Shown here one piece after another: positions 50,967 to 59,342 of a stretch of DNA of 64,000 nucleotides. Position 1 is the stretch's first letter, and every line of letters begins with the position of its first letter. The notes beneath the pieces were generated by a model, which ran no database searches, was not told the origin of the DNA, and saw only the letters and a list, made by a program, of their open reading frames with translations. The stretch is from the NCBI RefSeq assembly GCF_000374125.1, contig NZ_KB893647.1:62001-126000 (forward strand), written 5' to 3'. The stretch comes from Niabella aurantiaca DSM 17617 (GTDB lineage: Bacteria > Bacteroidota > Bacteroidia > Chitinophagales > Chitinophagaceae). Position numbers and translations under genes: made by a program.

Positions 50967-52220
50967 TTATCCTTCCAGCTCCTTCAGCAAAGAATCAAAG
51001 TAGTGATCAAAAGAGGCGGTAGCATATCCCAGCAGGCGCCCGTTCTTTCCCAGTTCCGAAGACACGATCGAGGCCTTTTCACGGATCTGTGTCATGCAAT
51101 AAGTGTTGATGGCTTGTTGCATGGGTAAAGTGATGTACTGCCTGGCTTCTGCGATCTTGCCACCAAGCACGATCAGCTCCGGGTTAAACAGCTGGATGAG
51201 GGTGGAAATACCCTTGCCCATATTCGTGCCGATATTGGACAGCAATTTGATCGCATACTGGTCGCCCCGGTTGGCGGCCTTTATGACCACTTCCGCCTCT
51301 ATATTATCGATCTCTTTTTCCGATAGTTCCGCCAGTATGGAGTTCTTGCCGGAGAGGATGCCTTCTTTGGCCATTTTGGCCAGGGCAAGGCCCGATGCAA
51401 CCGTTTCCAGGCAGCCATGCTTGCCGCAGTAACAGAGATCGCCGTTATCAATAAAAGGGATATGACCCATCTCCCCGGAGAAGCCCGAAGCGCCCTGCCG
51501 CACCCTTCCGTCCATAATAATGCCCAGTCCTACGCCCCAGTCCATCAGCAATACGAGCGCATTCTTCTTTCCCAAGGCCTGTCCGTGCCGCAGCTCGGCC
51601 AATGCCGTTCCTTTTACATCGTTCTGCAGTACCACAGGGAGGTTGAATTTTTCTTCAAAAGAGCGCTGCAGGGTTTTTCCCGGCGCATCGCTGGTAAGGT
51701 AGCTGTAGTTCTCGCCTTTAAAGGAGTCTACCAGCCCCGGCATTCCGATGCTTACGCCGATGAGGCGGCTTTTGTCAATACCCGATTGCTCCAGCAGCGC
51801 AACCGCCATCTGGTGTACCTGGTCTATTTCCTGGCGGTCTTTGGACAAGGTATGTGCCGTGGTAACAATGGGCGTGCTTTCAATATGGGCATTGTCCATG
51901 ATCACCATCTTTATGCTGAACAGTTCAATGTCAATGCAGAGTGTGTACAGCGACCCGGGTCTGAGACCAAAAAGGTCGGGCTTTCTGCCGCCCATCGACT
52001 TTCCAAATCCTCTTTTTTCGATCCAGTTCTCCCTGTTCAGTTCCCCCAGTAATTTAAGCGTGGTAGGTGTGCTGATGGCAAGCGCTTTACAGATCTCTCC
52101 CACCGAAGCGGCATTCACCTCGTATAAATACTGAAGCAGCCGTACCTTAAAAAGATATTTCTTCCTGCTTTCCGAAAGCAGCAGAGGTTGTTCACGCTCT
52201 GCAATCGTTTTTGATTTCAT
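50967..52220 (-). CDS. ROK-family transcriptional regulator (NagC/XylR type)
   Basis: 417 residues. An N-terminal winged helix (LLQYLYEVNAASVGEICKAL, AISTPTTLKLLGELNRENWI) precedes the ROK sugar-kinase-like domain with LMDWGVGLGIIMDGRVRQG and the zinc motif GDLCYCGKHGCLETVASG, then LIVLGGKI near the end. It may sense a sugar or sugar amine. No obvious target adjoins it. A run of 380 bp of AT-rich DNA lies upstream. Confidence 0.93.
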   Translation of the reverse strand: MKSKTIAEREQPLLLSESRKKYLFKVRLLQYLYEVNAASVGEICKALAISTPTTLKLLGELNRENWIEKRGFGKSMGGRKPDLFGLRPGSLYTLCIDIELFSIKMVIMDNAHIESTPIVTTAHTLSKDRQEIDQVHQMAVALLEQSGIDKSRLIGVSIGMPGLVDSFKGENYSYLTSDAPGKTLQRSFEEKFNLPVVLQNDVKGTALAELRHGQALGKKNALVLLMDWGVGLGIIMDGRVRQGASGFSGEMGHIPFIDNGDLCYCGKHGCLETVASGLALAKMAKEGILSGKNSILAELSEKEIDNIEAEVVIKAANRGDQYAIKLLSNIGTNMGKGISTLIQLFNPELIVLGGKIAEARQYITLPMQQAINTYCMTQIREKASIVSSELGKNGRLLGYATASFDHYFDSLLKELEG

Positions 52221-52601
52221 GATCAGTCTGTTTTCGTTATCCTCCCGAAAATAGATAAACTTATTTTAAAAATTTAGTCAAGAAAAAAAAATCAAACAAA
52301 ATTTAGGCAAAAAAGAAAGAGTAAATGTTTTTTTATCTGGATGGGAGATGGTATTGCTGAAATAAATATAGCTACGGGAAAAGTTTATAAGGTGGTTTTT
52401 TCCCGATGGCCGCGCAAAACTTTTATGCAGCAGGTCCCGGGATAAGCATTATTTTTATATGCGAAAGCTGCATTCGAATCCCTCTCTTGAAAACAAATAA
52501 TTGATTATCAAATAGATGTACGTATTTGTGCGTCCGGGCTCCGGGTAATGCGCCTGTCCGGATCCTCTAAACCCATGCCGCCGGAGTTATAAGCCCGGCG
52601 G
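52221..52601. other. Divergence-free AT-rich gap upstream of the ROK gene
   Basis: 381 bp, strongly AT-rich from 52250 to 52350, presumably holding the ROK promoter. No gene or repeat recognised. A GC-rich inverted repeat (GCCGCCGG / CCGGCGGC) overlaps the end of the rlpA-like gene near 52577-52600. Confidence 0.4.
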
Positions 52602-52958
52602 CTACTTTTTTTTGTAGGTTATTTTTACCGGTACAACTCCATCGTTGAGCATCCCGATCTTTCTTGCCGGCTTTTTGCTGAGATCAATGATACGTCCCTG
52701 CACAAATGGTCCGCGGTCATTGATCCTTACGGTCACTTTCCGGCCGTTTTTCAGATTGCGCACCCTCACTTTTGTACCAAAGGGCAGGCTCCGGTGCGCT
52801 GCGGTCTTTTTATTTTGACGGAAAACTGCACCACTCGCGGTTTTCCGGCCTTTAAAAACATCGGCATAATAAGAGGCTTTCCCGGTTTCTGTAACCTTCC
52901 TGCTGCAGGAGGCCAACGTCATGAGGAACAATAAAAGTATAAAGAGGTGGCGCATCAT
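52602..52958 (-). CDS. rlpA: RlpA-like lipoprotein (double-psi beta-barrel)
   Basis: 118 residues with a lipobox (LMTLASC). The DPBB core is visible: TGKASYYADVFKGRKTASG, AAHRSLPFGTKVRVRN, VTVRINDRGPFVQGRIIDLS. It is a short RlpA without the SPOR domain. RlpA proteins are lytic transglycosylases that trim peptidoglycan at the septum, or simply bind it when reduced like this. Confidence 0.93.
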   Translation of the reverse strand: MMRHLFILLLFLMTLASCSRKVTETGKASYYADVFKGRKTASGAVFRQNKKTAAHRSLPFGTKVRVRNLKNGRKVTVRINDRGPFVQGRIIDLSKKPARKIGMLNDGVVPVKITYKKK

Positions 52959-52998
52959 GCGGATATTTGCCTGCCGGCGTATGCGTATTTAACCTGAC

Positions 52999-53808
52999 CT
53001 ATTTCTTAGCCGCTCCGGATCTTTTTTTATAGTAGGGGCTCAGATCGATGATCTCTACTTTCCTGAATTCTACCGGGTGTCCTTCGCTTTGAAGGGATAT
53101 ATAACCGGAATTCAACAGCTGGCCATCTTTTTTTGCAGCCGGGTCAAAATGTGTTACGCTGCCGCCCCCAACCTGGGGTTTCTGATATACCAGCACCGTA
53201 TCGCCGTTAGCAATATGTTTGATCACCGAATCGCCCAGCACCAGTATTTCTGCGCGTACCCATGTTTCATTGCGGAAGGTCTTCGATGTGGAGTTGATGC
53301 AATGCTGTGTGACCAACTTTCCGTTCATTTCCACATTGGTACCGGGAGTGCATAAATTACAGGTGGTTCTTTCTCCCGTACTGTCGCCCCCCAGCAATTG
53401 TACTTCGATCGAAATAGGAAAATCCTGGTCCTTGCCCATGGTGGCCGGTGGCTGGCAATGGATCATAACGCCGCTGTTCTTGTAAGCCCAGCCCGGCGCG
53501 CCGGTATTTTGTTTGCCTACAAAACGGTATTCAACAGCCAGCAGGTAATAGGAGAAGGGCGTTTTATAGAACAGATGACCAAAGCGGTCATCAAAGGTTT
53601 TATAATGGTCATAGTTAACGGTTATCTTTTTATCGACCACCCGGAAGGTATTCCCGAAATTATCACCATAGGCATAGCCGGTGATCTTGGGTGTCCATCC
53701 GGAAAGGTCTTTTCCGTTAAACAACTGCACCCATTTCCGCGGAAATTTTTCCTGTGCATTGGAACAGAAAGCGACAACTGAGAAGAGAACCACGAAAAGG
53801 ATCCGCAT
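52999..53808 (-). CDS. DUF1080 (3-keto-disaccharide hydrolase-like) protein
   Basis: 269 residues with a signal peptide (LFSVVAFCSNAQ). It opens with the family signature WVQLFNGKDLSGWTPKITG and continues with YYLLAVEYRFVGKQNTGAPG, SGVMIHCQPPATMGKDQDFP and ending YISLQSEGHPVEFRKVEIID. The LamG-like fold is common in planctomycete and Bacteroidota enzymes acting on 3-keto-glycosides. Close to rlpA (40 nt gap) but probably independent. Confidence 0.92.
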   Translation of the reverse strand: MRILFVVLFSVVAFCSNAQEKFPRKWVQLFNGKDLSGWTPKITGYAYGDNFGNTFRVVDKKITVNYDHYKTFDDRFGHLFYKTPFSYYLLAVEYRFVGKQNTGAPGWAYKNSGVMIHCQPPATMGKDQDFPISIEVQLLGGDSTGERTTCNLCTPGTNVEMNGKLVTQHCINSTSKTFRNETWVRAEILVLGDSVIKHIANGDTVLVYQKPQVGGGSVTHFDPAAKKDGQLLNSGYISLQSEGHPVEFRKVEIIDLSPYYKKRSGAAKK

Positions 53809-54203
53809 AGAGACTAAATTTTTTTTAAAAGATATCGGGCGTTTAAAGGTACTATTTTACTGCGAGTTCCATCCGTTTCTTTGTGCGGAAACCAGGGCAG
53901 ACGCATTCCATCTCCAAAATAGCCGGGAAGCTGGGGAAAGCTGGAAGGGTTTATATATCATCGATAACAGCTTACCGCCTTTGCACCTCGCAGGCTCCAA
54001 AAAATACGTTTCACAGGGCCGGGCTGACCGCTCTTGTATATATTTAAATGCGTCTGCCCGGATGTTGCCATGTGCAGATCCTGTGCGCTTTCCGCATTCA
54101 GTTGGTGCGATGCGGCAGGCAACGCTTTACCAATTTGTTAAGTTTCCGGAATTCATACAGAGGCAATATTGGAGGGATAGATTTGACGGCAAATACCCCG
54201 CAT
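53809..54203. other. Divergent intergenic region, 395 bp
   Basis: Between the DUF1080 gene (minus) and the PAP2 gene (plus). Open frames in it lack protein character. No full TAnnTTTG match was found. Confidence 0.4.
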
Positions 54204-54863
54204 ATGCAGTACTTCCGGAGTCTTATCGATCAGAACAGGACATTTGCCGGCTTCCTGTTGCTGTTTATCATTGGAGTGGCCTTCCCCAGCATACTGATAC
54301 GCAAAGAGCATAGTTTTTTCTGGCTGAATTTTTTTCACTGCAAGGCGCTGGATGATTTTTTTACGGTCTATACCTATATCGGCGACGGGTTATTCTCCCT
54401 CTTCCTGGTATTATTCCTTTTTTTTCTCAACAACCGCTTACTGGCATTCCGCATCTTGCTGGCCTTCCTGGTCTCCGGCCTCATCGCGCAGCTGTTAAAA
54501 AAAGCAGTGCATTTGCCAAGACCCATGGCGGCATTGGGAACGGAAACCTACCATCATTTTATTGAGGGCGTTACGCATTCAGGTTATAACAGTTTTCCAT
54601 CCGGGCATACAACGTCTGCCTTTGCGCTGGCGCTGCTGTGTTGTTTGCATATCCGGCACCTCGGGGTCCGGTTGCTGCTCTTTTTTCTGGCCTGCATGGC
54701 CGGGTACTCGCGGATCTATCTGGGGCAGCATTTTTTGCCGGATGTGTTTGCCGGAATGCTGATCGGGGGAACTACCGCCGTTATCGTATATGCATTTGTA
54801 CAATGCCCCTTCTGGCTCAGAAAAAGAAGGACGTTGCCCGGCGGAGACGGTGTGCCGGCTTAA
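54204..54863 (+). CDS. PAP2-family membrane phosphatase
   Basis: 219 residues from the ATG at 54204. Several membrane helices, and the three phosphatase motifs in order: KKAVHLPRP (KxxxxxxRP), PSGHTTSAFA (PSGH) and SRIYLGQHFLPD (SRxxxxxHxxxD). Acts on lipid phosphates such as undecaprenyl pyrophosphate or lipid A 1-phosphate. The stop is directly followed by the ATG of the next gene, so the two are translated together. Confidence 0.93.
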   Translation: MQYFRSLIDQNRTFAGFLLLFIIGVAFPSILIRKEHSFFWLNFFHCKALDDFFTVYTYIGDGLFSLFLVLFLFFLNNRLLAFRILLAFLVSGLIAQLLKKAVHLPRPMAALGTETYHHFIEGVTHSGYNSFPSGHTTSAFALALLCCLHIRHLGVRLLLFFLACMAGYSRIYLGQHFLPDVFAGMLIGGTTAVIVYAFVQCPFWLRKRRTLPGGDGVPA

Positions 54864-56423
54864 ATGGTCTTTATGAAGCCCTTTCAGAAAAAGGTGGGGT
54901 ATCTTATTGCGGGTGTTGTTTTCAGTAAGCTGCTGTTATCTGCAGTTTTACAGCTGGGGAATGACGAAGTGTATTATCTCACATACGCACAACAGCTGCA
55001 GTGGAACTATTTTGATCATCCTCCGTTGACTGCCCTGGTCATCAAATGTTTTTCGGCAAACCTGCTGCTGCGGCACGAGGTATTTCTGCGTTCGGGCTTT
55101 ATTGCGATCGGTGGTATGCAGATATGGCTGATGTTTATGATCGGCCGGAAGCTGGGCGATGCTTATACGGGCTGGATAGCGGCGCTGCTTTTTACCGCAT
55201 CGGTTTACGGCAGCATGATCAGCGGGTTTATGATCATGCCGGATGCCCCTTTGTTATTGTTCTGGTTGTCCGGAATACTGCTGGTGCTGCACCTGGATGC
55301 CTGCACAGAGCGGCGCCGGCGCCACGGGTTATGGCTGCTTTTTGGCCTGGCGGGTGGTCTGGCGGTTATGAGCAAAGTGAGCGGCGTCTTATTATGGGCC
55401 GGGCTGGGCTGCTATATGCTCTGTTGCCGGAGCGCCTGGTTTAAAGAACCGGGCATGTATCTGTCGCTGCTGGTTACAGCCGTTATTGCCGCTCCTATTG
55501 TGTTTTGGAACCTGAACAACGGGGGTGCCGGAATCGGGTACCATGCAGACCGGGTTGCCATCCACCATTTTCCGGTGCGCGCAGATCGCTTTTTGCGGGA
55601 GGTATTGGGTGAAATGGCCTATAATAATCCCATTTGCTATATCCTGGGTTTTGCCGGAGCGGTCTGCTGCTGTAAAAACAGGTTGCTGCCGCGGAAACGG
55701 CTGCTGCTGTTATTTTGCTTTATCGCTCCCCTGCTGCTGCTTGTATGGTTCTTTTCCTGGTTCCGGGAGGTGCTTCCCCATTGGACGGGACCGTCCTGCG
55801 TATTATTGTCGTTTTTTGGTGCCGTCTATATCGCACACCGTTACCGGGAAAAGGTACTGTGGCCCCGGGTGGTAAAATGGGCCGGTGCGCTCACTGTTGC
55901 CGGTGTGCTCCTGATTACGGCGGCTTCATTCTTTTTGCCGGTTGCTTTTCATCCGAAGGAGGCTTTAAGAACAGGAAAGGGCGACCTGACGCTGGATTTC
56001 ACCGGATGGAAAGCCTTTGCCCGCCATTTTGATGCGGTCTATCGCCGGGATATTGCCCGTGGAGTGATGAAGCCGTCTGCTTTTATTCTTTCCGATTACT
56101 GGTTTCCTGCCGCCCATATGAACTGGTATCTTTCCGGAAAGTACCATTATCCCTTTATGGCGATTGGCCCTTTAAGGGATATCCACCAGTTTGCCTGGCT
56201 CAACCGGCAGCGCCCCGGGTTGAAAGCGGGGGCCGATGCGTACTATATTACGGTGTCCAATTATTACAGGAAGCCCGGGGACCGGCTGATCCGCAGTTTT
56301 GATAGGGTGGAAGGAACGGAGACCATTCCTCAGGTCCGGATGGGGCAGGTGGTGCGGTATTTTTACATCACCCGGCTACGGCATTATAAGGACGGTATCG
56401 GGCCTTCCGGCGTAACGGATTAA
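54864..56423 (+). CDS. GT39-family (ArnT/PMT-like) membrane glycosyltransferase
   Basis: 519 residues with about ten membrane helices. The N-terminal loop GNDEVYYLTYAQQLQWNYFD with the DE pair and DHPPLTAL is the GT39/ArnT signature (catalytic Asp). It transfers a sugar from a polyprenyl-phosphate carrier. Its ATG follows the PAP2 stop without a gap, so the pair probably modifies lipid A or recycles the carrier lipid. Confidence 0.9.
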   Translation: MVFMKPFQKKVGYLIAGVVFSKLLLSAVLQLGNDEVYYLTYAQQLQWNYFDHPPLTALVIKCFSANLLLRHEVFLRSGFIAIGGMQIWLMFMIGRKLGDAYTGWIAALLFTASVYGSMISGFMIMPDAPLLLFWLSGILLVLHLDACTERRRRHGLWLLFGLAGGLAVMSKVSGVLLWAGLGCYMLCCRSAWFKEPGMYLSLLVTAVIAAPIVFWNLNNGGAGIGYHADRVAIHHFPVRADRFLREVLGEMAYNNPICYILGFAGAVCCCKNRLLPRKRLLLLFCFIAPLLLLVWFFSWFREVLPHWTGPSCVLLSFFGAVYIAHRYREKVLWPRVVKWAGALTVAGVLLITAASFFLPVAFHPKEALRTGKGDLTLDFTGWKAFARHFDAVYRRDIARGVMKPSAFILSDYWFPAAHMNWYLSGKYHYPFMAIGPLRDIHQFAWLNRQRPGLKAGADAYYITVSNYYRKPGDRLIRSFDRVEGTETIPQVRMGQVVRYFYITRLRHYKDGIGPSGVTD

Positions 56424-56430
56424 GGAGCCG

Positions 56431-57183
56431 CTATCGTTTTTCAAACAGCCAGGGCATCCGCCATTTTTTCTTTATTATTTTATAGTTTGTAGTGATGTAC
56501 TGGCTGATGTGGTGCATGGCTTCGTCCATGTCGTCCGTCAGCAGTACCAGGTTCAGGTCTTCTTTAGAGATGGTCCCTTTAGCTGCCATGCCTTCTATAG
56601 CCAGCATCAGTTCCTTATAAAACGCTGTTCCAAACAATACGATAGGGAACTGTGTAATGGTCTTGGTCTGGATCAGCGTTACGGTTTCAAAAAATTCATC
56701 CATGGTGCCAAACCCCCCGGGCATGATGATAAAAGCGTAACTGTACTTGACCAGCAATACTTTACGAACAAAGAAGTGCTCGAAAGTCACTGCTGCGGTC
56801 AGGTACTTGTTGTAATGCTGCTCAAAGGGCAGCTTAATATTACAGCCAATGGATTCGCCTCCGTTTTCAAAAGCACCCCTGTTTGCGGCCTCCATAATGC
56901 CCGGCCCGCCCCCCGTCATGGTGGTGAAGCCGAGTTCCGCAATCCTTTTTCCAAATTCTTCCGCCTGTTTATAAAAAATATGATCTTCGCTAAAGCGGGC
57001 AGATCCGAAAACGGTAATGCAGGGGCCTACAAAATGGAGGGTCCGGAATCCTTTTAAAAATTGCCACAATACATGAAAGGCAAAACCCAGTTCATAGGTC
57101 CTGCTTTTGGGTCCGTCTAAATAAACGTGCTCTTTTGCCGGAATGATCCGCTTGATCCTCCTGCTCTTTTCCTTTGCGTTCAT
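56431..57183 (-). CDS. LOG-family protein (TIGR00730 Rossmann)
   Basis: 250 residues with CITVFGSARFSEDHIFYKQA, MTGGGPGIMEAANRGAFEN and IIMPGGFGTMDEFFETVTLI, the PGGxGTxxE signature of LOG/cytokinin phosphoribohydrolase proteins. It probably cleaves nucleoside 5'-monophosphates at the glycosidic bond. The stop is 7 nt from the stop of the GT39 gene (convergent). Confidence 0.93.
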   Translation of the reverse strand: MNAKEKSRRIKRIIPAKEHVYLDGPKSRTYELGFAFHVLWQFLKGFRTLHFVGPCITVFGSARFSEDHIFYKQAEEFGKRIAELGFTTMTGGGPGIMEAANRGAFENGGESIGCNIKLPFEQHYNKYLTAAVTFEHFFVRKVLLVKYSYAFIIMPGGFGTMDEFFETVTLIQTKTITQFPIVLFGTAFYKELMLAIEGMAAKGTISKEDLNLVLLTDDMDEAMHHISQYITTNYKIIKKKWRMPWLFEKR

Positions 57184-57245
57184 ATGCTCTTTTATCAGGG
57201 ATACGAATATAATCTATATATAATTTTTTAATAGCGAAATCCTTT

Positions 57246-57253
57246 TATTTTTG
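57246..57253 (+). promoter_or_regulatory. -7 box of the exonuclease III gene
   Basis: TATTTTTG, a full match to TAnnTTTG, 23 nt before the ATG at 57277. Confidence 0.5.
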
Positions 57254-57276
57254 TTTTGTTTAATCAACTGTACTCT

Positions 57277-58047
57277 ATGCGTATTATAAGCTATAATGTC
57301 AATGGGATCCGTGCGGCAATAAAAAAAGGTTTTCTGGATTGGTTAAAGACCGATCCGGCCGATGTTATTTGCGTGCAGGAAACAAAAGCAACCCGGGAAG
57401 ATATAGACACCCGGCTGTTGCAGGAACTTGGGTATGAGGATCACTGGTTCTCTGCCCAGAAAAAAGGCTACAGTGGTGTGGCGGTGTTTACAAAGATCAG
57501 GCCCGACAATGTTTTTTATGGGACCGGCCATCAAACCAGCGATGAGGAGGGGAGGGTGCTGCAGTTGGATTTCGGGGATCTGCGCCTGATCAATGCCTAT
57601 TTCCCAAGCGGCACCAGCGGTGATCTGCGGCAGGCATTTAAATATATGTGGCTGGATGAGCTTTATACTTACCTGGACGGCTTGCGCAATACGCATCCGA
57701 AGCTGGTGCTTTGCGGCGACTACAATATTGCGCACGAAGCGATCGATATTCACGATCCGAAGGGGAACAAAAAATCGTCAGGGTTTCTTCCGGAGGAGCG
57801 GGAATGGATGACCAGGTTTCTGAAGAACGGGTTTAACGATACGTTCCGGATGGTGCACCCGGATGTGCCGCACCGGTACAGCTGGTGGAGCCAGCGGTTT
57901 CCCTCGGTACGGCTGAACAATAAAGGATGGCGTATCGACTACATCACCGTTAGCGATGCATTAAAGAAAATGGTGGCGGATGCGGAGATCTACCCGGATG
58001 TAAAGCATAGTGACCACTGCCCTGTTTACCTAAAACTGAAGATCTGA
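57277..58047 (+). CDS. xth: Exodeoxyribonuclease III
   Basis: 256 residues from the ATG at 57277. EEP fold with the ExoIII motifs: SYNVNGIRAAIKKGF, ICVQETKAT, LVLCGDYNIAHEAIDIHDP, RIDYITVSD and HSDHCPVYLKL. It repairs abasic and 3'-blocked DNA ends. The stop TGA overlaps the next start by one base (TGATG), indicating translational coupling. Confidence 0.95.
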   Translation: MRIISYNVNGIRAAIKKGFLDWLKTDPADVICVQETKATREDIDTRLLQELGYEDHWFSAQKKGYSGVAVFTKIRPDNVFYGTGHQTSDEEGRVLQLDFGDLRLINAYFPSGTSGDLRQAFKYMWLDELYTYLDGLRNTHPKLVLCGDYNIAHEAIDIHDPKGNKKSSGFLPEEREWMTRFLKNGFNDTFRMVHPDVPHRYSWWSQRFPSVRLNNKGWRIDYITVSDALKKMVADAEIYPDVKHSDHCPVYLKLKI

Positions 58048-58361
58048 TGAAACCGGCTTACGTATGGAATATTACCACTAAAGTAACTTCGGAGGTGCAC
58101 GAAAGCTGGCTGGTCTGGCTAAAAAAAGTGTACATCCCCTCATTTCTGGCTACGGAATGCTTTTACGATGCAATGATCCTGAAATTAATGGGTCAGGAAC
58201 ACGACGGGGATCTTACCTATGCCGTACAGTTTTATGCCCGGTCCGCAGCGGATTACCAACGGTTCGCCGGGGAGCACTATACAGCATTGAACGCGCAAAT
58301 GAAGACCACCTGGGGAACGGATTGCTATAGTTTTGATTCGGCTTTGGAGGTTGTGAATTGA
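58047..58361 (+). CDS. DUF4286-family protein
   Basis: 104 residues. Starts with a strand AYVWNITTKVTSEVHESWLV and continues YIPSFLATECFYDAMILKLM, HYTALNAQMKTTW near the end, the pattern of DUF4286 proteins of Bacteroidota. A ferredoxin-like fold is probable; function unknown. Coupled to xth by a TGATG overlap. Confidence 0.88.
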   Translation: MKPAYVWNITTKVTSEVHESWLVWLKKVYIPSFLATECFYDAMILKLMGQEHDGDLTYAVQFYARSAADYQRFAGEHYTALNAQMKTTWGTDCYSFDSALEVVN

Positions 58362-58662
58362 ATGTGCATAACATTTTAGAGGGGTGGCGGAATGTTTGAA
58401 ATAAGTTGTATATTCCCTGAAAGCCTTATTCAGTGGGGATTTCAGGCGATGGAAGCCTGAAACGCCTTTCTGTAAAGGGTTTGGAAGGAATTGTACATTC
58501 AGGGCCTGTTGTTTCCGGAAAGGTTTTTTTGCTGGAAGTCTTGTCAGGAGCGGGTTTTCGTGGTAATTAAATAAATGAAAAAGTTGTAAAGTTTTTTGCT
58601 ACTGTGATTAAAAACCCTCTAATTTTGTTTTGTTATAAAAAACACTCATTAAATAATTTATT
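58362..58662. other. Intergenic region with the HU promoter
   Basis: 301 bp, no gene. It ends with the -7 box TAATTTTG at 58620-58627. Confidence 0.5.
58620..58627 (+). promoter_or_regulatory. -7 box of the HU gene
   Basis: TAATTTTG, a full match to TAnnTTTG, 35 nt before the ATG. Confidence 0.6.
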
Positions 58663-58932
58663 ATGAACAAAGCAGAATTGATCGACAAGATATCCGGAGA
58701 CGCCGGTATCACAAAAACACAGGCAAACACAGCTTTAGATTCTTTTGTAGAAGCGGTGACAAAAACATTGAAGAAAGGCGATAAAGTTACCCTGGTAGGC
58801 TTTGGAACATTTTCTGTAACCAAAAGGGCTGCCCGTAACGGCCGCAACCCTCAAACCGGCGCTGTAATTAAAATTAAAGCGAAAAAAGTTGCCCGCTTTA
58901 AAGCTGGTAAAGAGCTCGCTTCTAAGATCTGA
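58663..58932 (+). CDS. HU-family DNA-binding protein
   Basis: 89 residues with the HU layout: [40 protein letters not shown] (the DNA-binding arm starts GRNPQTG) and [15 protein letters not shown]. Bends and packs DNA as a dimer. A strong promoter box upstream and a terminator downstream make it a single-gene unit. Confidence 0.97.
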   Translation: MNKAELIDKISGDAGITKTQANTALDSFVEAVTKTLKKGDKVTLVGFGTFSVTKRAARNGRNPQTGAVIKIKAKKVARFKAGKELASKI

Positions 58933-58952
58933 CGGCTTGCTGAAAAGAATGG

Positions 58953-58985
58953 ATGCCCCGTAAGTCAAATTGCGGGGCATTTTTT
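58953..58985 (+). terminator. Rho-independent terminator after HU
   Basis: ATGCCCCG pairs with CGGGGCAT over a 12-nt loop, followed by TTTTT. Confidence 0.85.
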
Positions 58986-59119
58986 ATGACCTTACGGTTA
59001 AATCGAAACGGCCTGCCATGTAAAATGGCAAGGACACAGCGCTTCATCAGCGCGCGCAGCCTCCGCTTTCCCGGATCGCTGCGTTCCATAAAAATGTAAG
59101 GCCAAAAGCCAGGAAACCG

Positions 59120-59127
59120 TACATTTG
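59120..59127 (+). promoter_or_regulatory. -7 box of the bTHX gene
   Basis: TACATTTG, a full match to TAnnTTTG, 14 nt before the ATG. Confidence 0.55.
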
Positions 59128-59141
59128 CAAAAATTTAAACC

Positions 59142-59261
59142 ATGGGAAGAGGAGATAAAAAAACAGCAAAAGGAAAACGCTTTAAGGGTTCATTCGGCAA
59201 AAGCCGCCCGGCCAATCCTAAAACGGCAAAAGCCCCCGCAAAGAAAAAAGAAGAGGCTTAG
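59142..59261 (+). CDS. 30S ribosomal protein bTHX
   Basis: 39 residues, a short gene easily missed: MGRGDKKTAKGKRFKGSFGK followed by SRPANPKTAKAPAKKKEEA. The MGRGDKKTxKGKxxxGSFGKxRP signature is that of ribosomal protein THX of Bacteroidota and Thermus. It binds the head of the 30S subunit. A -7 box precedes it. Confidence 0.9.
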   Translation: MGRGDKKTAKGKRFKGSFGKSRPANPKTAKAPAKKKEEA

Positions 59262-59335
59262 CAGGATCGATGGTTTGTAGATCGTGGATCATAGGCATGC
59301 TATGAACCATGATCTATAGGCTATGGACCCGTAGT
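59262..59335. repeat. Heptad-periodic intergenic tract, site 4
   Basis: Words in 7-nt register include TGGTTTG, TAGATCG, TGGATCA, TAGGCAT, GCTATGA, ACCATGA, TCTATAG, GCTATGG. Inverted pairs such as TCATAG/CTATGA also occur. Lies between bTHX and the PepSY gene. Confidence 0.55.
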
Positions 59336-59342
59336 GATCTGC

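Noticed and set aside
54048-54203. Longer N-terminus for the PAP2 phosphatase
   Set aside because: The added 52 residues have no similarity to the family and the first membrane helix fits the start at 54204.
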